Shown: one piece after another, positions 57,424 through 64,000 of the stretch
How positions within the stretch are numbered: position 1 is the first letter of the stretch
How the letters are laid out: each line of letters begins with the position of its first letter
Source: UBA6912 sp963792895
GTDB taxonomy: Bacteria > Actinomycetota > Acidimicrobiia > Spongiisociales > UBA5794
Length of the DNA stretch: 64,000 nucleotides
Reading direction: 5' to 3'
Assembly: GCA_963792895.1 (NCBI GenBank)
Contig: CAWBYA010000007.1
Span: 620,001-684,000 of the forward strand
The notes under the pieces: generated by a model
The model's database searches: none
What the model was told of the DNA's origin: nothing
The model's input: only the letters and a program-made list of their open reading frames with translations
Program-made: the position numbers and the translations under genes

Positions 57424-58449
57424 TCAGGTGCGCCCGTCGGACGTGACGGCAGGTGGCACCGGCGGTCTGCCGGCCTTCTTCCAGGCAAGGGACGCCAGCA
57501 CTTCGCGGATCACCCGGTCCGCGTTGTTGATCGTTGTGGCGGCCCAGTCGTACGGGGGCGAGACCTCGACGACATCCATAGCGACCAGAGGCGTCTCCAT
57601 GGCGATGCGGCGCACGGCCCGCAGCAGGTCGGCAGGGGTCATCCCGCCCGGTTCGGGTGTCCCTGTGCCGGGTGCGTAGCCGGGGTCGAGCACGTCGATG
57701 TCGACGGAGAGGTAGATCGCGTCTGCGCCGTCGAGCGCCTCACCGATGGCTGTGTCGACGACTGCGGTCACCCCGCGCTGCCAGATCTCCTCCATACGGT
57801 GCCATCGCAACCCGTGCTCGTGCATCCAATCGAAAACCTCGGGCCGAGGCCAGTAGCCGCGCAAGCCCACCTGCACGAAGTTGCGTCCGGCGATTGCACC
57901 CGACTCGATCAATCTCCGCATCGGTGTGCCGTGGCTCGCTGGATTGCCGTGGATCTCGTCGGCGGTGTCGGCGTGAGCGTCGAAGTGCACCATGCCGAGA
58001 GCGCCGGTTGCCGCTGCTGCGACGCCGGCTGCGGACGGGTAGGTGATCGAGTGGTCGCCGCCCAGCACGACCGGGACGATGCCGCGGCTCGCCACCTCAT
58101 GGACACGGTGGCGGATCGCCGCAAAGGTGGGTTCCCACATGCCGGGCGGGCAGATGGCGTCGCCGTAGTCGATGACGTCGAGGTGATCGGCCACGACGAC
58201 GCCGAGATCGAGATGGTGGTTGCCCGGCTGGTAGGCGTCCGCTCTGAGCGCCCTGGGGCCGAACCGGGCGCCCGGTCGGAACGTGGTCCCGTCGTCCCAT
58301 GGGGCGCCGATGACCGCCACATCCGGCTTGCGTGCGTCGAGCTGCTCCTCGTCGGTGAGGAGGTCGCAGGCATCCCACGTGATGGGGCCTGCGTATTGCG
58401 GCCCGGAACGCTGGTGTGCGCCTCCTGGGAGGGGTCGCCCGTCGTTCAT
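57424..58449 (-). CDS. speB: Agmatinase/arginase-family ureohydrolase
   Basis: ATG 58449 (MNDGRPLPGGAHQRSGPQYA) gives 341 aa; an upstream in-frame ATG at 58494 is less likely because it lies in the rex promoter region. Binuclear Mn2+ motifs: VVLGGDHSITYPSAAGVAAA, GMVHFDAHADTADE with H-x-D-x-H-x-D, and YLSVDIDVLDPGYAPGTGTP (S-x-D-x-D). MVEVSPPYD-type sequence VVEVSPPYDWAATTINNADR follows. The family hydrolyses agmatine or related guanidino compounds to urea. Substrate is inferred from overall resemblance to SpeB. Confidence 0.88.
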   Translation of the reverse strand: MNDGRPLPGGAHQRSGPQYAGPITWDACDLLTDEEQLDARKPDVAVIGAPWDDGTTFRPGARFGPRALRADAYQPGNHHLDLGVVVADHLDVIDYGDAICPPGMWEPTFAAIRHRVHEVASRGIVPVVLGGDHSITYPSAAGVAAAATGALGMVHFDAHADTADEIHGNPASHGTPMRRLIESGAIAGRNFVQVGLRGYWPRPEVFDWMHEHGLRWHRMEEIWQRGVTAVVDTAIGEALDGADAIYLSVDIDVLDPGYAPGTGTPEPGGMTPADLLRAVRRIAMETPLVAMDVVEVSPPYDWAATTINNADRVIREVLASLAWKKAGRPPVPPAVTSDGRT

Positions 58450-58509
58450 CCGGCGCATCGTACCCGGGGGGATCGGGGCTTCCGGCATCGCCACTATTGT
58501 CCGCTGACC

Positions 58510-59145
58510 GTGAAGTCAACACTCCCGGGCGCAACCGTGTCCCGGCTCCCGGTTTATCTCAGGACGCTCGCCGCGCTGCCATCGACGCAGACGACGTGCT
58601 CGTCCGATCAGATGGCCGCGCTCGCCGGCGTCAACTCGGCGCAAGTGCGCAAGGATCTCTCCTTTCTCGGCTCGCACGGCACCCGAGGTGTCGGATATCG
58701 CGTCGACGAGTTGCGCGATCAGTTGCGGAAGGCGCTCGGCCTGACCCATGAGTACGCCGTCGTGATCGCAGGGGCGGGCAACCTCGGAAGCGCCCTCGCC
58801 AACTACGGCGGGTTCTCGGCATGGGGTTTCGAGGTCGCCGCCATCGTCGACGCGGATCGCACCAAGGTCGGGACACAGATCGCCGGCCATGAAGTGGAGC
58901 CGTTCGACAGCATCGAGGAGATCGTCGCCGAGCGTCACATCGCCATCGGCATCATCGCAACGCCTTCATGGTCGGCCCAGGAAGTGGTCGACCGGCTGAC
59001 TGCGGCGGGAGTCCGATCGATCCTCAACTTCGCCCCCGCCGTCCTCGATGTGCCGGAGGGTGTCGAGATTCGGAGAGTCGACCTGTCGACCGAACTCCAG
59101 ATCCTGACGTACCACCTGAAGCACCGAGGCGGTGTCGAAGCGTAG
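58510..59145 (+). CDS. rex: Redox-sensing transcriptional repressor Rex
   Basis: 211 aa from GTG 58510. An N-terminal winged helix (about 8-75: SRLPVYLRTLAALPSTQTTC, MAALAGVNSAQVRKDLSFLG and SHGTRGVGYRVDEL). The Rossmann NADH-binding domain has AVVIAGAGNLGSALANYGGF, AAIVDADRTKVGTQIAGHEV and IGIIATPSWSAQEVVDRLTA, ending in ILNFAPAVLDVPEGVEIRRV and a domain-swap helix. Rex represses respiratory genes when NADH/NAD+ is low. It is divergent from agmatinase and convergent with the bc-complex operon, a natural target, though I did not find a clear Rex operator. Confidence 0.94.
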   Translation: MKSTLPGATVSRLPVYLRTLAALPSTQTTCSSDQMAALAGVNSAQVRKDLSFLGSHGTRGVGYRVDELRDQLRKALGLTHEYAVVIAGAGNLGSALANYGGFSAWGFEVAAIVDADRTKVGTQIAGHEVEPFDSIEEIVAERHIAIGIIATPSWSAQEVVDRLTAAGVRSILNFAPAVLDVPEGVEIRRVDLSTELQILTYHLKHRGGVEA

Positions 59146-59151
59146 CCACGA

Positions 59152-59181
59152 GGTACGAAGTACCGCGTAGCGGCCTACGCG
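59152..59181. terminator. Bidirectional terminator between rex and the bc-complex operon
   Basis: Two adjacent hairpins lie between convergent genes: GGTAC-GAA-GTACC (59152-59164) and CGCGTAG-CGGC-CTACGCG (59164-59181). The second includes the stop codon of the minus-strand gene. Confidence 0.5.
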
Positions 59182-59690
59182 CTCTCTTCCTTTTCGTAGC
59201 GGTCCAGAGCCACTACGAACATGAGGAAGAGAATCAGTGACCCGAGGGTCATCGCGATGGCCGGGATACGGATCTGGAATGCGTTCAGACCCTCGAGGTT
59301 GGCGGGGCGCAACCCGCGGGGTGCGTAGATCACGAACAACAGGCTGCCGATGATGAGCCAGCCGAATGTGGCTGCGCCGGTGACGAGGAACGCAAGCCGT
59401 CTTCCCAGGTTCGTATAGAGGAGGAGGAATCCGGTGCCGGTGAAAGCCACGATGGACACGATGGTGATGAGGATGCCGCGAGCGGCGATCGAGAAGCTGC
59501 TGGTCTCGCCCGTCGCCTCGTCAATCTGTTTGAAGATCGCATCGTACGCGTCCCCTATCCACCCGCGGACGATGGGAATGAAGGAGATGAAGGCAAGGAT
59601 CAGTGCGGCGATCCCGATCTTCTCCAGCGTGGAAAGGCCCCGTTCGTCCGACCGGAGGCGGGCCATAGTCGTGCGTGCTCGTTCCCTCAC
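59175..59690 (-). CDS. Four-helix membrane protein of the bc-complex operon
   Basis: 171 aa from GTG 59690, overlapping the cytochrome c stop by 4 bp. The N-terminus RSDERGLSTLEKIGIAALIL resembles a class III (Flp/Tad pilin) signal, Gly followed by LSTLE with Glu at +5 and a hydrophobic helix. Three further helices follow (AARGILITIVSIVAFTGTGF, FLVTGAATFGWLIIGSLLFV, TLGSLILFLMFVVALDRYEK), which a pilin would not have. I do not recognise the family. Its position as the last gene of the reductase operon suggests an accessory subunit or assembly factor. Confidence 0.7.
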   Translation of the reverse strand: MRERARTTMARLRSDERGLSTLEKIGIAALILAFISFIPIVRGWIGDAYDAIFKQIDEATGETSSFSIAARGILITIVSIVAFTGTGFLLLYTNLGRRLAFLVTGAATFGWLIIGSLLFVIYAPRGLRPANLEGLNAFQIRIPAIAMTLGSLILFLMFVVALDRYEKEESA

Positions 59691-61336
59691 AGCGACCTCT
59701 CGTATGCGACGATCAGCGCGATGTCATCCTCACCGAGGATCTGGCCGAATCCGGGCATCCACCCGCGCCCGAGGCCGTTGACCCCGTAGTTTTGGTTGGC
59801 AACAGACCCGTTGACGATGAAACGCACGTGGTCCTCGGCCGACGGGAATTGGACGACGCTCCGTCCGTCGCGCAGTGCAGGGCCCCATGCGCCGCTGCCG
59901 GGAAGCTCTTCGTAGGCGACACCAGCCTGGTACCCGGCGGTGTGGCAACGAGCACAGAAACCGTTGTACAAGCCGACGGATCTCTCGGCGTCTGTGTCGC
60001 TGAGGCCTGTCGCGGCGGCAACGGCGGCCGTGTCGATCTCCCACTTGCGCTCCGCAAGTGAGTTCTCGAGGAAGTCGAGCCCCGACTGGACGCCGGCCAG
60101 GAATCGGTCCTGGCGCTCCGTGATGACGCCGAGCGTCAAGTGGGCCGTGTCGAGCTCGCGCAAGAAGGTGTCGGCACGGTCGAGGTCGGCGATCGGTTCG
60201 CCGGTGAGGTCGGTGGTGCTGAAGGCGTTGTCGGCGTCGAGCACCAGCCCGTACAGCCCGGGGAGGGCGGGATCCTGGATGAAGCGGACCTCCGCAATCC
60301 GGTTGCCCTCATCGTCGAGCACCGGCGCTCCATCGGCGTCCGTCTGGTCGACCACTTGACGCACGACGACCACGTCGTCGACGATCGCACCGATCTCGCT
60401 CAGGCGAACCTCGACTGCGTCGGCGAGCCCATCACGATCGCTGTCGGGGCCCGGCCGGCTGCACGACGAGCCCACGACGGCGGCTGAGGCTCTGGTGCAC
60501 GTCCCGTCGCCTGCCATCAGGAACCTGATCTCGGTGGGGAGGTCTTCGATAACCGCATAGCGCTCGGGTGCCGTCTGCGTGTCGGCGAGCTGCGCTTCTT
60601 GCTCGACGATCAAGCGCTGCACGTTTGCTGAGCCGCCCGCCATGCGGTCGAGTGCATCTTGGACGATCTTGTCGACCTCGTCGACGGCGTCGCTCTGCGG
60701 GATCTGCACGCTCCGCAGATAGTCGATGACCTGATCGATCTCCTGCTCGGTCATGGCACCGCCTGCGTCGAGGCCGCCTGCCGGCATTGGCGTCCCGGCG
60801 CGCCCGTTGACGATCCAGTAGCGGACTTCGCTCTCGTCGTACCTGTAGAACACGTCGTTGATCGACGGGGCGGTCCACGCTACGTCGAGCCCGCTCCGGG
60901 CCTCGACGAAGGGTGCTGCGCCACCGCCGCCACCCGGTCCATGGCAGTTGATGCAGGAGAAGGCGCTGAACCACTTCTCGCCCTCTTCGATGTTCTTCTC
61001 ATGGATCTTGTCGGCGGCTGAGTTCTGACGGTTGCCCTCGTTGATGAAGTAGACGGGAAGGGCGATCGCGAGCACGGCGGCGGCGACGACGGCGGAATTG
61101 AGCACCCGGGTCACCCGAGCGTTCTCCAGCTCGTCGTCCGAGAGGTACGGCTGCAGGTTGGCCGGAGTCTCCTCGAGACGGCGCGCCCGGCGCCTGCTGT
61201 TGATGACCAGATATCCGACCCAGGAGAGGAACAGCGCGGCTGCCACCGTGAGGACGACCGACCCGATGCCCACGTTGGACGGTTCGACCGGGCCCTCTTC
61301 GGTGACGGCGAGCAGTGGCCTGAGGAGATCGATCAT
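59687..61336 (-). CDS. Dihaem cytochrome c of the menaquinol:cytochrome c reductase
   Basis: 549 aa. Two N-terminal TM helices (about 20-45 and 82-103) anchor it. The first haem motif CINCH (about residue 131) is followed by MPAGG as a likely Met ligand, and the second, CARCH (about 467), by GWMPGFGQIL. Between them is a roughly 300-residue insert containing DSDRDGLADAVEVRL, an EF-hand-like/thrombospondin-type Ca2+ loop, and Cys in GTCTRAS and GSSCSRP. It transfers electrons from Rieske to terminal acceptors. It lies 7 bp after the Rieske gene. It differs in layout from the QcrC of Corynebacteriales. Confidence 0.86.
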   Translation of the reverse strand: MIDLLRPLLAVTEEGPVEPSNVGIGSVVLTVAAALFLSWVGYLVINSRRRARRLEETPANLQPYLSDDELENARVTRVLNSAVVAAAVLAIALPVYFINEGNRQNSAADKIHEKNIEEGEKWFSAFSCINCHGPGGGGGAAPFVEARSGLDVAWTAPSINDVFYRYDESEVRYWIVNGRAGTPMPAGGLDAGGAMTEQEIDQVIDYLRSVQIPQSDAVDEVDKIVQDALDRMAGGSANVQRLIVEQEAQLADTQTAPERYAVIEDLPTEIRFLMAGDGTCTRASAAVVGSSCSRPGPDSDRDGLADAVEVRLSEIGAIVDDVVVVRQVVDQTDADGAPVLDDEGNRIAEVRFIQDPALPGLYGLVLDADNAFSTTDLTGEPIADLDRADTFLRELDTAHLTLGVITERQDRFLAGVQSGLDFLENSLAERKWEIDTAAVAAATGLSDTDAERSVGLYNGFCARCHTAGYQAGVAYEELPGSGAWGPALRDGRSVVQFPSAEDHVRFIVNGSVANQNYGVNGLGRGWMPGFGQILGEDDIALIVAYERSL

Positions 61337-61343
61337 GGGGCAC

Positions 61344-62210
61344 TCACACGCAAGAGGGGCCTTGCGGGTATCTGATCGTCTTGTTCTTCGCTCGTGGTGT
61401 TTGCACGACTTGGCCGGTTTGCACGATCAGCGAGTTGGTGTCCGGGTCGAGCTCCACGGCAAAGCGGTCCATGTTGCGCGGCGCAGGTCCCGCCTCGTAC
61501 TCGCCGTGGAAGTTGTATCGGGAACCGTGGCACGGGCACTCGAACCCCTGCGAAGGCACACAGGACGGTACGCGGCACCCGAGGTGTACACACCGTTGCC
61601 ACAACGCCATCAGCGCAGGCTCACCGCCCCCTCCCGCTGCCGTGACGGGGAGACCCTCGAATGAGCTTCCCGCTATCTCGGACTCCGGGATCGGCACCAC
61701 CCACGATTGGGCTGCAGCCACGAACTTGGGAACGATCGTGCCATCTCCCTGGATGATCTCGGTGCGCAGATCATCCACGTTGCCCACGTTGATGGGCGTC
61801 CCAAAACCACCCTTCAGCTTTGGCCACAGGAACGCCAGGCTGGCGACGGCGAACTGAGCGAGGAACACCCCGAACACGGCAAGCAGTGCACGATTGAAGA
61901 ACGAGCGGCGTGTCACCCCCATCTCGTTGCTCGTCACCGTCTGCCGTTCCAGCAGCGGATCGTGCGGCGGCTCAGCGGGCGCGACCACCTCGGCCTCAGC
62001 CTCTGCAGGAGCCAGCACGGCCACGGACGATCCTCCGCCTTCTTCACGCTCGACGCGTGCCTCCTTGTCGACGCGGACGGCGCGCTTGTCGAGCCGGCCC
62101 GTCACGGGTCCGGCTCCAGAACCGCGCCGGAACGCGATGGAAAAGACACCGAGCGCTGCTAGGGCGCCTGCGCCGACGATCCCGAGGATGAAGAGTGTGG
62201 TTGCGTCCAT
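61344..62210 (-). CDS. Rieske iron-sulfur subunit
   Basis: ATG 62210 (MDATTLFILGIVGAGALAAL) gives 288 aa, overlapping the cytochrome b stop. One N-terminal helix, a charged Ala/Glu/Pro-rich linker, a twin-Arg-like TRRSFFNRALLAVFGVFLAQ second helix, then the soluble Rieske domain with cluster ligands in CVHLGCRVPSC and CPCHGSRYNF. The disulfide Cys of the first motif is present. It accepts an electron from menaquinol at the Qo site and passes it to cytochrome c. Confidence 0.92.
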   Translation of the reverse strand: MDATTLFILGIVGAGALAALGVFSIAFRRGSGAGPVTGRLDKRAVRVDKEARVEREEGGGSSVAVLAPAEAEAEVVAPAEPPHDPLLERQTVTSNEMGVTRRSFFNRALLAVFGVFLAQFAVASLAFLWPKLKGGFGTPINVGNVDDLRTEIIQGDGTIVPKFVAAAQSWVVPIPESEIAGSSFEGLPVTAAGGGGEPALMALWQRCVHLGCRVPSCVPSQGFECPCHGSRYNFHGEYEAGPAPRNMDRFAVELDPDTNSLIVQTGQVVQTPRAKNKTIRYPQGPSCV

Positions 62211-63232
62211 CAGAAATCGAAGAAGATGCCGTCGACCCATGGGAACGTGAAGTTGAACCCCGGACCTCTGAAGAACGACCCATAGATCGTCAAGACCGCA
62301 GAGGCGAACACGAAGAAACTGAAGATCATGATGGCCAGCTTACGGTCAGATGGGCGCACAGAGGGGTTGCGGTCGATGTACGGAATGATCGCCAATCCAC
62401 CGAGCCCGAATCCCGGGATGATCACACCGGCGACCTGGGGGTCGAAATACGACAGCAGTTCCTGGAGACCGAGAAAGTACCAAGGTGCCTTCGACGGGTT
62501 CGGCTGCTCGTTGAAGTTGGCGAACTCGAGCAGTGGGGCGTCGACGTAGACGGAGAAGATGAGCAGAGCGGCCGTGACGACCATCAGGGCAACGAACTCG
62601 GCAGCGATGAGATGGGGCCACGTGTTGACCTTGTCGTGAGGCTCCGATTTCACCTGCTGGATGGCGCCGGCCTTGACGACCGTGAGAAGGCGCTGCGTTC
62701 GGACCCCTTCGGGGATTGCCGGAGCAGCTGCCGGCGCTGCCGTAGCAGCGACGCCACCGCCGGCAGCCGCGGCAACGGGCACCGGGGCGGGTGCCTCGCC
62801 CGCGAACGAAGGGGCCGGCGTACCGTCCCACTTGGCCCTGGCGAGCGCCGCTCTGCGAAGCAGCGGCGTTGGCACGCCGTATTGGGCCGACTCGGCGGCG
62901 AGGTCGCGTACCGGGCCGCCACCTTGGGGTGCAGCGGTCGGAGCTGGTGCACCGACCTGCGCAGCGGCAGGTTGGGCAGGTGTCTCGCCCTTCATCTCGG
63001 CGAGAACGTCCTCGACACTGCGGCCCTCGGCCTTGGCGCGGGCTTCAGCGGACCGTCGGAGGATCGATTCGGGAAGGCCGGCACCTGCTGCGGGAGCGGC
63101 AGGTGCGGGTTCAGACGGAGCGGGTGGCGCTTCGCCTTTCATCTCGGCGAGAACTTCCTCGACGGGCCTGCCCTCGCGCTTGGCTCGGGCCTCAGCGGAA
63201 CGCCGCAGGATGGATTCGGGTATCTCAGCCAC
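62210..63232 (-). CDS. Cytochrome b C-terminal subunit (subunit-IV-like) with N-terminal repeats
   Basis: 340 aa. Residues 195-340 are cytochrome b C-terminal helices: VNTWPHLIAAEFVALMVVTA, NPSKAPWYFLGLQELLSYFD (the PEWY-type region has P-x-K-A-P-W-Y-F) and GVIIPGFGLGGLAIIPYIDR. The first 190 residues are unusual: two nearly identical 30-residue helical units (PESILRRSAEARAKREGRPV and PESILRRSAEARAKAEGRSV, each followed by an EVLAEMKGE-type end), then a degenerate third (VPTPLLRRAALARAKWDGTP), joined by Ala/Pro linkers. The start ATG 63232 is 10 bp from the N-part gene. Confidence 0.88.
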   Translation of the reverse strand: MAEIPESILRRSAEARAKREGRPVEEVLAEMKGEAPPAPSEPAPAAPAAGAGLPESILRRSAEARAKAEGRSVEDVLAEMKGETPAQPAAAQVGAPAPTAAPQGGGPVRDLAAESAQYGVPTPLLRRAALARAKWDGTPAPSFAGEAPAPVPVAAAAGGGVAATAAPAAAPAIPEGVRTQRLLTVVKAGAIQQVKSEPHDKVNTWPHLIAAEFVALMVVTAALLIFSVYVDAPLLEFANFNEQPNPSKAPWYFLGLQELLSYFDPQVAGVIIPGFGLGGLAIIPYIDRNPSVRPSDRKLAIMIFSFFVFASAVLTIYGSFFRGPGFNFTFPWVDGIFFDF

Positions 63233-63241
63233 GGCGCCTCC

Positions 63242-64000
63242 TCACAGGGGTCCCGAGATTCCGCCGTCTTTACGCACCCGCCAGAAGTGCACGGCCATGA
63301 ACACGACGATGATGAACGGGAGGAACAACACGTGGAGAACGTACCAACGCAGCAGCGTGTCGGGCGTGATCTGCACCCCGCCAACGAGCGCAAACGTCAC
63401 TTGATCTCCAATGACCGGACTGTACGCCGCCATGTTCGAGCCGACCGTCACCGCCCAGAGAGCCAGCTGGTCCCAGGGAAGGAGGTACCCGGTGAACGAG
63501 AGCAGGAGGGTCAAGAGCAGCAGGATGATGCCGACCACCCAGTTGAACTCGCGTGGCGGCTTGTACGCACCGTGATAGAACACGCGCGCCATGTGCAGAA
63601 ACACCACCAGCACCATGGCGTGGGCACCCCAACGGTGCATGTTGCGCACCAGCTGACCGAAGGCGACGTCCGTCGCCAGCGCTTGGATGTCCTGGTAGGC
63701 CTGCGGCGAGGTGGGGCGGTAGTAGAACATCAAGAAGATGCCCGTGATCGTCAGCAAGATGAACAGGAAGAAGCTCATCCCCCCGAGGCAGAGCGTGTAG
63801 GAGAGGCGCACCGCGTGCCGCTTCACCTTCACCGGGTGGAGGTGGTAGAGCACGTTGTTCATGATCACGTACGAACGGTTGCGGGGGCTGTCGGAGTACC
63901 CATGACGAAATGGGGAGCCGGGCCGGAAGATGCTGGCCCATACTTGGCTGGCGCGGACGTGATCCGCCGCTTCCGATAGCCGTTCTTTCAGGCCGACTCG
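63242..64000 (-). CDS. Cytochrome b N-terminal subunit (b6-like), 5' end outside window
   Basis: The frame is open to the right edge, so the start lies beyond 64000; 252 residues are visible, beginning RVGLKERLSEAADHVRASQV. FRPGSPFRHGYSDSPRNRSY leads into the b6 core: LYHLHPVKVKRHAVRLSYTL, GIFLMFYYRPTSPQAYQDIQ, NMHRWGAHAMVLVVFLHMAR and GYLLPWDQLALWAVTVG, then LLRWYVLHVLFLPFIIVVFM. The four haem-ligating His are in the HRWGAH/FLHM and LHV/VHF helices. It pairs with the following C-terminal subunit to form a split cytochrome b. Confidence 0.93.
   Translation of the reverse strand, partial: RVGLKERLSEAADHVRASQVWASIFRPGSPFRHGYSDSPRNRSYVIMNNVLYHLHPVKVKRHAVRLSYTLCLGGMSFFLFILLTITGIFLMFYYRPTSPQAYQDIQALATDVAFGQLVRNMHRWGAHAMVLVVFLHMARVFYHGAYKPPREFNWVVGIILLLLTLLLSFTGYLLPWDQLALWAVTVGSNMAAYSPVIGDQVTFALVGGVQITPDTLLRWYVLHVLFLPFIIVVFMAVHFWRVRKDGGISGPL

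Noticed and set aside
57115..58509. N-terminal extension of rex by more than 400 codons
   Set aside because: The extension is antisense to the agmatinase and membrane-protein genes; Rex homology begins at GTG 58510.

Overview
This is a GC-rich (roughly two-thirds G+C by eye) actinobacterial chromosome segment. The evidence is an mshA-like mycothiol gene followed by a YbjN-domain gene, an RsiG/AmfC-like protein, an LPXTG-anchored surface protein, a TreS-maltokinase fusion, a homologue of the mycobacterial three-domain OtsB1, a Rex repressor, and many GTG/TTG starts with 4-bp ATGA/GTGA overlaps. Cytochrome b is split, b6/subunit-IV style, and the cytochrome c is dihaem. That points away from Streptomyces/Mycobacterium and towards a deep-branching class such as Acidimicrobiia; the class is an inference. 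No tRNA, rRNA, CRISPR array, insertion sequence or prophage was seen.

Layout. 1-2181: 3' part of a multi-repeat LPXTG surface protein. 2.3-11.1 kb: cell-surface glycan genes (two MFS transporters, three glycosyltransferase genes, one of them fused to a polysaccharide pyruvyl transferase). 11.2-17.3 kb: acyl-activating enzyme, class I glutamine amidotransferase, a channel-like membrane protein, a Clp1-like kinase and a secreted protein. 17.3-26.4 kb: VOC protein, glutamate/leucine-type dehydrogenase, YbjN protein, mshA, FemAB-like acyltransferase, asparaginase II, RsiG-like protein, coiled-coil M23 peptidase, a MoaD-like domain fused to a membrane domain, and a DJ-1/PfpI protein. 26.5-31.8 kb: tyrosine/homogentisate catabolic operon (IclR regulator with a perfect 31-bp palindrome upstream, hmgA, an uncharacterised gene, fahA, hpd). 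31.9-35.9 kb: HAD/OtsB and GH65 phosphorylase, together a split version of the mycobacterial fused enzyme. 36-41.7 kb: seven-subunit Mrp Na+/H+ antiporter operon (order A-B-C-D-F-G-E). 41.8-45.3 kb: divergent from Mrp, a universal stress protein, a 31-aa membrane peptide, a winged-helix protein and a CPA2/KefB-type antiporter. 45.5-47.2 kb: HMG-CoA lyase-type enzyme and acetate transporter. 47.3-53.5 kb: TreS-maltokinase, an unknown conserved protein, a GNAT protein and OtsA. 53.6-58.5 kb: membrane protein, a leuS 3' remnant, a SAM hydroxide adenosyltransferase family protein, a glutaredoxin-like protein, a type I membrane protein and agmatinase. 58.5-64 kb: Rex, then the bc-type menaquinol:cytochrome c reductase operon (cytochrome b N part, cytochrome b C part, Rieske, dihaem cytochrome c, small membrane protein), running off the right edge.

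How the genes work together. Three trehalose loci supply synthesis (OtsA/OtsB), interconversion with maltose and maltose 1-phosphate (TreS-Mak) and phosphorolysis (GH65 plus a beta-phosphoglucomutase-like HAD domain). Mrp and the CPA2 antiporter, with the stress protein, form an ion-homeostasis block around a shared AT-rich promoter region. The tyrosine operon yields fumarate and acetoacetate; the nearby HMG-CoA lyase-type enzyme, acyl-activating enzyme and acetate transporter could connect to that flux, which is inference.

Quality warning. At least a dozen genes are interrupted by single-base frameshifts. In nearly every case the frame is restored by removing one base; mrpE needs one added. 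This pattern suggests insertion-type sequence errors rather than gene decay, so frameshifted genes are annotated here over their full homologous span.
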